This document shows positions 19,513 to 26,356 of a stretch of DNA of 64,000 nt, piece by piece; position 1 is the first letter of the stretch, and each line of letters begins with the position of its first letter. Under the pieces are notes generated by a model, which did not search any database, was not told the origin of the DNA, and saw only the letters and a program-made list of their open reading frames with translations. The position numbers and the translations under genes were made by a program. Source of the DNA: Streptomyces luomodiensis (GTDB taxonomy: Bacteria > Actinomycetota > Actinomycetes > Streptomycetales > Streptomycetaceae). The stretch is taken from the NCBI RefSeq assembly GCF_031679605.1, contig NZ_CP117522.1, positions 3,038,001-3,102,000 of the forward strand. The letters are read 5' to 3'.

Positions 19513-20583
19513 ATGACGAACCGCCGCACGACCAACCACCACATCGCCCTGATCCCCGGCGACGGCATCGGCACCGAGGTCATCCCCGCCGCCCGCCGCG
19601 TCCTGGACGCCGTCGCCGCCCGGCACGGCCTCGGCTTCACCTACGAGACGTTCGACTGGTCCTGCGAGCGCTACGTCCACCAGGGCGCGATGATGCCCGA
19701 CGACGGCCTGGAGCGACTGCGCGGCCACGACGCGATCCTGCTCGGCGCCGTCGGCTACCCCGGCGTCCCCGACCACGTCTCCCTGTGGGGCCTGCTGATC
19801 CCCATCCGCCGGGGCTTCCAGCAGTACGTCAACCTGCGCCCCATCCGCGTCTTCGAGGGCGTGCCCAGCCCGCTGCGCGACGCCCGGCCCGGCGATGTCG
19901 ACCTCGTCGTCGTCCGCGAGAACGTGGAGGGCGAGTACGGCGAGATCGGCGGCCGCCTCGGCCGGGGCCTCCCGGAGGAACTGGCCGTCCAGGAAGCGGT
20001 GTTCACCCGCAAGGGCGTGACCCGGATCCTGGACTACGCCTTCTCCCTGGCCGAGAGCCGGACCCGGCACCTCACCTCGGCGACCAAGTCCAACGGCATC
20101 ATCCACACCATGCCCTTCTGGGACGAACTCGTCGCCGAACGCGCCACCGCCCACCCGGAGGTGGCCTGGGACCAGGAGCACATCGACGCCCTCGCCGCCA
20201 AGTTCGTCCTCGACCCCAAGCGCTTCGACGTCGTCGTGGCCTCCAACCTCTTCGGCGACATCCTCAGCGACCTCGCCGCCGCGGTCGCCGGCAGCATCGG
20301 CATCGCCCCCGCCGCCAACCTCAACCCCGAACACGACTACCCGTCCATGTTCGAACCCGTCCACGGCTCCGCCCCCGACATCGCCGGCCGCGGCATCGCC
20401 AACCCCCTCGGCGCGATCTGGTCCGCCGCCATGATGCTCGACCACCTGGGCCACCCCGAAGCCGCCACCCACATCACCGACACCATCGCGACCGTCCTGG
20501 CCAAGACCCCGGTACGCACCCCGGACCTGGGTGGCACGGCCACCACGACGGAATTCACCGACGCCCTGCTGGAACTCCTCTGA
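19513..20583 (+). CDS. Tartrate/D-malate-type beta-decarboxylating dehydrogenase
   Basis: The 356-residue protein belongs to the isocitrate/isopropylmalate dehydrogenase superfamily: IALIPGDGIGTEVIP, VVVRENVEGEYGEIGGR, TRHLTSATKSNGI and SNLFGDILSDLAAA, with Mg-binding Asp residues in the last motif, and EPVHGSAPDIAG. Details such as DHVSLWGLLIPIRRGFQQYVNLRPI match the tartrate dehydrogenase/D-malate dehydrogenase branch better than LeuB. It oxidises and decarboxylates a 2-hydroxy dicarboxylic acid with NAD. It follows the LysR gene by 57 bp and is likely under its control. ATG at 19513 directly precedes the conserved fold. Confidence 0.9.
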   Translation: MTNRRTTNHHIALIPGDGIGTEVIPAARRVLDAVAARHGLGFTYETFDWSCERYVHQGAMMPDDGLERLRGHDAILLGAVGYPGVPDHVSLWGLLIPIRRGFQQYVNLRPIRVFEGVPSPLRDARPGDVDLVVVRENVEGEYGEIGGRLGRGLPEELAVQEAVFTRKGVTRILDYAFSLAESRTRHLTSATKSNGIIHTMPFWDELVAERATAHPEVAWDQEHIDALAAKFVLDPKRFDVVVASNLFGDILSDLAAAVAGSIGIAPAANLNPEHDYPSMFEPVHGSAPDIAGRGIANPLGAIWSAAMMLDHLGHPEAATHITDTIATVLAKTPVRTPDLGGTATTTEFTDALLELL

Positions 20584-20607
20584 CCCCGCCGCCGCCCCCT
20601 GGGACCA

Positions 20608-20626
20608 CCGCCCCGGGCCGGGGCGG
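20608..20626. terminator. Short GC hairpin between the dehydrogenase gene and rnpB
   Basis: CCGCCCC and GGGGCGG pair over 7 bp with a 5-nt loop. It lies between convergent transcripts (dehydrogenase and rnpB) and may end either. Confidence 0.4.
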
Positions 20627-20635
20627 CGCTGCGGC

Positions 20636-21050
20636 GGGCGGACGAGTCGGCCTGTACGCCGGGTTCTGTCTCCCGGGGGCCTTGCGGCCCACGGGGAGGC
20701 GGCCATCCATCTAGGACCGGCGTTGCCGCCGGCCTCGTGCGGTCCACCCGCGGACTCGGGCGGGCAGCCCTCGATCGTCCGCGCAGAGCGCTTTTCACGG
20801 CGCTCCTCTTGACCTTGCTCCAGGTGGGGTTTACCGAGCCGTCCGAGTCACCTCGGACGCTGGTGGTCTCTTACACCACCGTTTCACCCTTACCGGACGC
20901 CTCGCGGCCTCCGGCGGTCTGTTTTCTGTGGCACTGTCCCGCGGGTCACCCCGGGTGGGCGTTACCCACCACCTTGCCGTGTGGAGCCCGGACGTTCCTC
21001 GGCGGGACCCGAAGGGCCCCGACGCGACCGCCCGGCCGGCTCGTCCGCCG
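20636..21050 (-). ncRNA. rnpB: RNase P RNA (M1/rnpB, bacterial class A)
   Basis: Read on the minus strand the region holds the universal RNase P core: GAGGAACGTCCGGGCTCCAC near the 5' end, GGGTAAGGGTGAAACGGTGG in the middle, GGAGCAAGGTCAAGAGGAGC, AGATGGATGGCCG and the 3' GACAGAACCCGGCGTACAGG. The ends pair as helix P1 (GGCGGACGAG with CTCGTCCGCC). It processes tRNA 5' ends. Boundaries are set from P1 and could be off by a few bases. Confidence 0.95.
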
Positions 21051-21217
21051 TGCTGAGCATGATACCCGGCGAGGAGTGCCGGCCGTCTCAGCCGACGCCG
21101 GTCGTCTCCAACCCGAGGTCGTAGGCTGCGGCCGGGTGGGGCCGCGTCCGGGTCCGCCCCGTACCGTTGAACGTCGTTCTTCGTGGCCCTCAACGCCCCG
21201 ACCCCTGAGGAGAGACC

Positions 21218-22021
21218 GTGCTCGTGCTGCTGCCCCCGTCCGAGGGAAAGGCCACAGGAGGCTCCGGGTCCCCGCTGGACCTGGGATCGCTGTCGCTGCC
21301 GGGCCTGGGCGGGGCGCGGGCGGAGGTGCTGGACGAGCTGGTGTCGCTGTGTTCGGGCGACGGGGCGAAGGCCGCCGAGGTGCTGGGGCTCAGCGAAGGG
21401 CTGCGCGGCGAGGTCGCGAAGAACGCGGCGCTGCGGGAGGCCGGGACGCGGCCCGCCGGGGAGATCTACACCGGTGTGCTGTACGACGCGCTGGGCCTGG
21501 CCACGCTGCCCGCCGCCGCCCGCCGCCGGGCGGAGCGGTCGCTGCTGGTCTTCTCGGGGCTGTGGGGCGCCGTACGGATAGACGACCGCATCCCCTCCTA
21601 CCGCTGCTCGATGGGCGTGAAGCTCCCGGGACTCGGTGCGCTCGGCACCTACTGGCGGACCCGGACCCCGATGGCCGAAGTGCTTCCGGAGGCCGCCGGG
21701 AACGGGCTGGTGCTGGACCTCCGCTCGGCGGCGTACGCGGCGGCTTGGAAGCCCAAGGGGGCGGTCGCCGAGCGTACGGCGACGGTGCGGGTGCTCCAGT
21801 CGAAGATCGTGAACGGGGTCGAGAAGCGGTCCGTCGTCAGCCACTTCAACAAGGCGACCAAGGGCCGGATGGTACGGGACCTGCTGACCGCCGGTGCCGA
21901 CCCGAGCGGGCCCGCCGAGCTGGTGGAGGCGCTGCGGGGGCTGGGGTACGCGGTCGAGGCCGCGCCGCCGGAGCGGGCGGGGCGGGCGTGGGGGCTGGAT
22001 GTGGTGGTGACCGAGCTGTAG
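21218..22021 (+). CDS. yaaA: YaaA family peroxide-stress protein
   Basis: The 267-residue protein opens with MLVLLPPSEGK, the invariant YaaA start, and continues with FSGLWGAVRIDDRIPSYRCSMGVKLPG and VSHFNKATKGRMVRDLL, both family signatures. YaaA lowers free iron and limits hydroxyl-radical DNA damage under peroxide stress in E. coli; later work sees a DNA-binding fold. The GTG start has GAGAGACC upstream. It stands alone beside rnpB. Confidence 0.93.
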   Translation: MLVLLPPSEGKATGGSGSPLDLGSLSLPGLGGARAEVLDELVSLCSGDGAKAAEVLGLSEGLRGEVAKNAALREAGTRPAGEIYTGVLYDALGLATLPAAARRRAERSLLVFSGLWGAVRIDDRIPSYRCSMGVKLPGLGALGTYWRTRTPMAEVLPEAAGNGLVLDLRSAAYAAAWKPKGAVAERTATVRVLQSKIVNGVEKRSVVSHFNKATKGRMVRDLLTAGADPSGPAELVEALRGLGYAVEAAPPERAGRAWGLDVVVTEL

Positions 22022-22064
22022 TGCCGGGGTACTGCGCGCGCACCGTCACCTCACCGTTCGAAGG

Positions 22065-22092
22065 CGTTGCGGCATACGCAACGACCGTTGCG
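22065..22092. promoter_or_regulatory. Repeated TTGCG/CGCAA operator-like sites over the eda promoter
   Basis: CGTTGCG at 22065, its complement CGCAACG at 22077 (7-bp arms, 5-bp spacer) and another CGTTGCG at 22086 form three half-sites. The last overlaps a likely -35 (TTGCGC at 22088), which is 18 bp from CAGGAT at 22112. A repressor such as a LacI-type factor could act here. Confidence 0.45.
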
Positions 22093-22124
22093 CAGCGCGC
22101 CGCTCCGTGGGCAGGATGGGCGCC

Positions 22125-22775
22125 GTGACTAGCACCGCGCCCTCCCCAGGCTCCCCGGATTCCTCGCTGCTCGATCTCGCCCCCGTCATCCCCGTGGTCG
22201 TCCTCCACGACGCGGCCGACGCGGTCCCGCTGGCCCGTGCCCTGGTGGCGGGCGGGCTGCCCGCGATCGAGGTGACCTTCCGGACGCCCGCCGCCGCGGA
22301 CGCCATCCGGGCGATCGCCGAGGAGGTCCCCGAGGCGGTCGTCGGCGCCGGTACGGTCCTGACCCCGGAGCAGGTGGAGACCGCCGTCGCCGCCGGGTCG
22401 CGGTTCCTGGTCTCGCCCGGCTGGACGGACCGGCTGCTGGGGGCGCTGGACGCCTCCGGGCTGCCGTATCTGCCGGGTGTCTCGACCACCTCGGAGGTCG
22501 TGGCGCTGCTGGAGCGCGGGGTGGCGGAGATGAAGTTCTTCCCGGCGGAGGCGGCCGGGGGCACGGCGTATCTGAAGGCGCTCGCCTCACCGCTCCCCGG
22601 GGCCCGGTTCTGCCCGACCGGCGGTGTCAACGCCTCGAACGCCCCCGAATACCTGGCCCTGCCCAACGTCGGCTGCGTCGGCGGCACGTGGATGCTGCCC
22701 TCGGACGCGCTGGCGGCGGGCGACTGGGGGCGGGTGGAGTCCCTCGCCCGGGAAGCGGCCGCCCTTCGCGGCTGA
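22125..22775 (+). CDS. eda: KDPG/KHG aldolase (2-dehydro-3-deoxyphosphogluconate aldolase)
   Basis: The 216-residue protein is a class I aldolase: IEVTFRTP carries the catalytic Glu, VVGAGTVLTPEQV follows, and the Schiff-base Lys is in EMKFFPAEAAGG, then PTGGVN binds phosphate. It splits KDPG into pyruvate and glyceraldehyde-3-phosphate in Entner-Doudoroff sugar-acid metabolism. I chose GTG at 22125 because CAGGAT lies 7 nt upstream with a -35 18 bp before, a leaderless layout; ATG at 22116 is the alternative. It is transcribed alone. Confidence 0.93.
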   Translation: MTSTAPSPGSPDSSLLDLAPVIPVVVLHDAADAVPLARALVAGGLPAIEVTFRTPAAADAIRAIAEEVPEAVVGAGTVLTPEQVETAVAAGSRFLVSPGWTDRLLGALDASGLPYLPGVSTTSEVVALLERGVAEMKFFPAEAAGGTAYLKALASPLPGARFCPTGGVNASNAPEYLALPNVGCVGGTWMLPSDALAAGDWGRVESLAREAAALRG

Positions 22776-22846
22776 CGCGCGGCCAGGGCCGCGAGCCGGG
22801 ATCGGGTGCCAGGACCGCGCATCGAGACCGCCCCGCCCCCGCCGCA

Positions 22847-23008
22847 GGTGCGCCGTCTACCTGACCGCAGGTGCGTCCCTCCATCGCGGGTGCGCCGTCT
22901 ACCGCAAGTGCGTTCCCCACCGCGGGTTCGTTCCCCACCGCGGGTGCGCCGTCTACCGCGGATGCGTCCCCCACCGCAGGTGCGTCTCCTACCGCAGGTG
23001 CGCCGTCT
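22847..23008 (+). repeat. 18-bp tandem repeat, about 9 copies, spanning a stop codon
   Basis: Units of the type ACCGCRGGTGCGYCGTCT start every 18 bp at 22883, 22901, 22919, 22937, 22955, 22973 and 22991, with two looser copies before. The TAG of the minus-strand RNase H gene (22989-22991) is inside the array. The array fills the 213-bp gap between convergent genes. Confidence 0.92.
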
Positions 23009-24311
23009 CGTTCAGCAGCCGCAACGACGCGTTTCCGTCCGCGTAGTACGCCACCGCCGAGAGCGAGGCCGCCGACAGCTCCATGCGGAACAGGGCCTCC
23101 GGCGGGGCGCCCAGGGCCAGCCGGATCAGCGTTTTGATCGGGGTGACATGGGTGACCAGCAGCACCGTACGGCCCGGATAACGGGCGATCAGCTTGTCCC
23201 GGGAGAGCGCCACCCTGCGCGCGACCGTCGCGAAGCTCTCGCCGCCGCCCGTGGGGGCCGCCTTGCTGGAGGCCAGCCATGCCTCCAGGTCGTCCGGGTG
23301 GCGCTCCTTGACCTCCGCGAAGGTCAGCCCCTCCCAGGCGCCGAAGTCCGTCTCCCGCAACCCTTCGTCGACACGGACGTCGAGGCCCAGGCGCCGGGCC
23401 ACCACGTCGGCGGTCTCGCGGCAGCGCAGCAGCGGCGAGGTGACGACGGCCTGGATGGTGCCGCGTGCGGCGAGCGCCGCCGCCACCCGCTCGGCCTGGT
23501 GGCGGCCGACCGGGGAGAGTCCGGGGTCGGTACCGCCGCTGCCGGAGAAGCGCTTCTCGGGGGTGAGCGGGGTCTCCCCGTGCCGGAGCAGGACGAACGT
23601 GGCGGGGGTGCCCAGATCCGCCGCGGGCCGACCGACCATGGAGGCCCGGTCGGTCGCCGAGGCCCGGTCGGTCGCCGTAGTCCGGTCGGCTGCCGGGGTC
23701 CTGCTGTCTGCCGGGGTCCGGTCGGCTGCCGAGGCCCTGCCAGCCGCCGGAGCCCCGCCGACCGCCGGCGCCCCGCCGACCGCCGGGGCGTCGCCCGTCG
23801 CGGTGGGCTCGGCGAGGGTGTCGGCGGCGGGCGCGGCGGCCTCCGGCGCGCCCGCCGCCAGCGTGCCGCCCGGCGGCACCTTCGGCTGCCACTGCTCGCC
23901 CCGCTTGCCCGCGTCCATCGCCTCGTTGGCGAGCCGGTCCGCGTGCTTGTTCCGCTCGCGCGGGATCCACTCGTACGTCACCCGGCCGGGCGGGAAGACC
24001 GCCTTGGCGTCGGCGGCGAGCGGACGCATGTCCGGGTGCTTGATCTTCCAGCGGCCCGACATCTGCTCGACGACGAGCTTTGAGTCCATCCGCACCCGGA
24101 CCCCGGCCTCCGGGTCCAGGGCGTACGCCTCCCGCAACCCGGCGATCAGGCCCTTGTACTCGGCGACGTTGTTGGTCGCGGTGCCGATGTACTCGGCCGC
24201 CTCGGCGAGCGTCTCACCGGTCTCCGCGTCGCGCACGACCGCGCCGTAACCGGCCGGTCCCGGGTTGCCCCGGGACCCGCCGTCCGCCTCGACGATGAAG
24301 CGCCGCGCCAT
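22989..24311 (-). CDS. Bifunctional RNase HI / histidine (acid) phosphatase
   Basis: The 440-residue protein fuses an RNase HI domain (1-135; FIVEADGGSRGNPGPAGYG, NNVAEYKGLIAGL with catalytic Glu, MDSKLVVEQMSGRWK with Asp) to a histidine phosphatase domain (about 225-435; VLLRHGETPLTPEKRFSG with catalytic His, TSPLLRCRETA, VTHVTPIKTL). This is the actinobacterial RnhC type, seen with CobC-like activity in mycobacteria. It removes RNA from hybrids. The linker, about 75 residues of GDAPAVG/AADRT-type repeats at about 23640-23840, looks expanded. It ends the nif3/zinc-ribbon operon. Confidence 0.94.
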   Translation of the reverse strand: MARRFIVEADGGSRGNPGPAGYGAVVRDAETGETLAEAAEYIGTATNNVAEYKGLIAGLREAYALDPEAGVRVRMDSKLVVEQMSGRWKIKHPDMRPLAADAKAVFPPGRVTYEWIPRERNKHADRLANEAMDAGKRGEQWQPKVPPGGTLAAGAPEAAAPAADTLAEPTATGDAPAVGGAPAVGGAPAAGRASAADRTPADSRTPAADRTTATDRASATDRASMVGRPAADLGTPATFVLLRHGETPLTPEKRFSGSGGTDPGLSPVGRHQAERVAAALAARGTIQAVVTSPLLRCRETADVVARRLGLDVRVDEGLRETDFGAWEGLTFAEVKERHPDDLEAWLASSKAAPTGGGESFATVARRVALSRDKLIARYPGRTVLLVTHVTPIKTLIRLALGAPPEALFRMELSAASLSAVAYYADGNASLRLLNETAHLR

Positions 24312-24315
24312 GGGC

Positions 24316-25059
24316 CTACAGCCCCGACTCGGGCGTACGGACCAGGATCCGGCGGCAGTTCTCGCACCGCACCACCGTGTCGGGGGCCGCCGAGCGCACC
24401 TCGTTGAGCTCGGTGATGGCGAGCTCCTGGCGGCAGCCGTCGCAGCTCCGCTGGTAGAGCCGGGCCGCGCCGATACCGCCCTGCTGCTCGCGCAGCTTGT
24501 CGTAGAGCTTCAGCAGATCGGCGGGGATGGTCCCGGCGATCACCTCGCGCTCCTTGGTGACGGTCGCGACCTCGGCGTCGATCTCCTCGGCCGCCGCGTC
24601 CCGGCGTGACGTGGCGTCGCCGATCTTGGCCTGGAGGGACTCCACCCGCCCGGTCAGCTCGGTGACCCGCTCCTGGACGGACTCCCGGCGCTCCATGACC
24701 TCCAGGACGACGTCCTCCAGGTCGCCCTGGCGCTTGGCGAGGGAGGCGATCTCGTGCTGGAGGTTCTCCAGGTCCTTGGGCGAGGTGACGGCGCCGGAGT
24801 CCAGGCGCTTCTGGTCGCGGGCGGCGCGCTGGCGCACCTGCTCCACGTCCTGTTCGGCCTTGGTCTGCTCGCGGGCGGTGTCGCTCTCCTCGGTCTGCGC
24901 GGCGATGAGCAGGTCACGCAGCTGGGTGTGATCGGCGTTCAGAGTCTCGATCTCGGCGTGCTCGGGCAGCGTTCGGCGCTTGTGCGCGAGCTGCGACAGC
25001 CGGACGTCGAGCGCCTGGACGTCGAGAAGGCGGATCTGATCGGCGGGCGCGGCATTCAG
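24316..25059 (-). CDS. Coiled-coil C4-type zinc-ribbon protein (CdsZ-like)
   Basis: The 247-residue protein is a long antiparallel coiled coil (about 15-180, Glu/Arg/Gln/Leu-rich) followed by a zinc ribbon with two CxxC pairs (SCDGCRQE and RCENCRRIL). Such proteins sit between nif3-like and rnhC genes in actinobacteria, as here; the role is unproven, possibly in RNA or DNA metabolism. The conserved start LNAAPADQIRLLDVQ is coded with CTG at 25059, preceded by GGAG at 7 nt. No ATG or GTG is in frame near it, so CTG is my choice; TTG further upstream lacks a ribosome site. Confidence 0.88.
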   Translation of the reverse strand: MNAAPADQIRLLDVQALDVRLSQLAHKRRTLPEHAEIETLNADHTQLRDLLIAAQTEESDTAREQTKAEQDVEQVRQRAARDQKRLDSGAVTSPKDLENLQHEIASLAKRQGDLEDVVLEVMERRESVQERVTELTGRVESLQAKIGDATSRRDAAAEEIDAEVATVTKEREVIAGTIPADLLKLYDKLREQQGGIGAARLYQRSCDGCRQELAITELNEVRSAAPDTVVRCENCRRILVRTPESGL

Positions 25060-25153
25060 CGTGGGGCTCCAGGGGAGTCGATGGGACGGAACGACGATAG
25101 AGAGGTCGAGCGGGGCGAGCGTCAAGCAGGAATCAACAGGCGTCAAGCAGTCA

Positions 25154-26014
25154 TCAAGCGGAGAGGGACGGAGCGGTCGCGCCGACGGCCGGGGCCGCGG
25201 CGTGGGCCGTCCAGGGGTCGGTGACCGTACGCGAGACATGCGTCCGCAGGTCCCAGCCGTGCCGGTCGGAGATCTCGTCCAGCTGGGCCGCGGCCTGCTC
25301 GGTCCAGGGCCATTCGGTGGCCCAGTGCGCGGCGTCCACCAGGGCGAGATCGCTGTGCTCGCGCGCCTCCGAGGACGGGTGGTGGCGCAGATCGGCGGTG
25401 AGGAACGCGTCGACCCCGGCCGCGCGCACCACGTCGAAGAGGCTGTCCCCGGAACCGCCGCTGACGGCGACCCGGCGGATCGTACGGTCCGGATCACCGG
25501 CGGCGCGGATGCCCTGCGCGGTGGCGGGCAGCCGGGCGGCGGCGCGCTCGGTGAACTCCCGCAGCGTCTCGGGGTGGTCCAGCTCGCAGATCCGGCCCAG
25601 ACCCCGGCGGCCCGCCGGGTCGGTGGCGTCCGGCACCAGCGGACCGACGATCCGCAGATCGAGCGCACCGGCGAGGGCGTCGGAGACACCGGGGTCGGCG
25701 GTGTCGGCGTTGGTGTGCGCGACATGCAGGGCGATGTCGTTCTTGATCAGCGTGTGCACCACCCGGCCCTTGAAGGTGGAGGCGGCGACCGTGGTCGTCC
25801 CCCGCAGATAGAGCGGATGGTGGGTGATCAGCAGATCGACGCCGAGGTCCACCGCCTCGTCGGCCACTTGCTGAACGGGGTCGACGGCGAACAGCACGCG
25901 GGTGACCTCGGCGTCGGGGTCACCGCACACCGTGCCGACGGCGTCCCACTGCTCCGCCCGCTCGGGCGGCCAGAGGGCGTCGAGTGCGGCGAGGACGTCG
26001 TTGAGTGAGGGCAC
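25154..26014 (-). CDS. Nif3-like dinuclear metal centre protein
   Basis: The 286-residue protein has the NIF3/YbgI metal sites: LLITHHPLYLRG at about 62-73, VAHTNADTAD near 100, and the C-terminal DAAHWATEWPW. The protein is expected to form a hexamer with two metals per subunit; it is often annotated as a GTP cyclohydrolase I type 2 homologue, but its reaction is not settled. It heads the three-gene operon with the zinc-ribbon and RNase H-phosphatase genes. GTG at 26014 starts the conserved PSLNDVLAALDALWPP. Confidence 0.93.
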   Translation of the reverse strand: MPSLNDVLAALDALWPPERAEQWDAVGTVCGDPDAEVTRVLFAVDPVQQVADEAVDLGVDLLITHHPLYLRGTTTVAASTFKGRVVHTLIKNDIALHVAHTNADTADPGVSDALAGALDLRIVGPLVPDATDPAGRRGLGRICELDHPETLREFTERAAARLPATAQGIRAAGDPDRTIRRVAVSGGSGDSLFDVVRAAGVDAFLTADLRHHPSSEAREHSDLALVDAAHWATEWPWTEQAAAQLDEISDRHGWDLRTHVSRTVTDPWTAHAAAPAVGATAPSLSA

Positions 26015-26356
26015 GGAGCAAGGCTACCTCCCGGATCACGGCTGAGCCCTGCCCCGGCCTTCACCCAGCGCGACCCCCGCCGGGGCGTGCCTCCCCGCGA
26101 GGACGCGCCCCCGCCAGGACGCGATCCCCCGCCAGGGCTCGGGGCGAACGTCCGCTGGGACGCGGGGCGCCCCTCCCGACGTCCGGCACCGTGCCCCGCC
26201 TCGGCTCGCTCCCGCCGAACTCATCCCCCACAGCACACTCAGCACCGACCTCTCAGGCGAATCGGGCAACCGCCACACTTACGGGTGGAGCGCACCCATT
26301 ACGGCCTTCGGCAGGCAGTACGAAAACTACTTTCAGTGGCCGGAGGTGACCGACCG
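26015..26356. other. Intergenic region with no gene seen
   Basis: The 342-bp gap separates divergent genes. It holds degenerate GC-rich direct repeats (CCCGCCRGGRCGYG type, about 26075-26145) and, near 26325, an AT-richer stretch (GAAAACTACTTTCAGTGG) that may hold the promoter of the gene at 26357. I see no RNA gene. Confidence 0.5.

Noticed and set aside
20737..22128. Long plus-strand open frame running over the RNase P RNA
   Set aside because: It has no ribosome site, crosses the conserved rnpB sequence and overlaps yaaA.
22847..23008. Repeat arrays (also 36312-36550, 46001-46132) considered as CRISPR
   Set aside because: There are no unique spacers of equal length; units abut directly. 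No cas gene is present.
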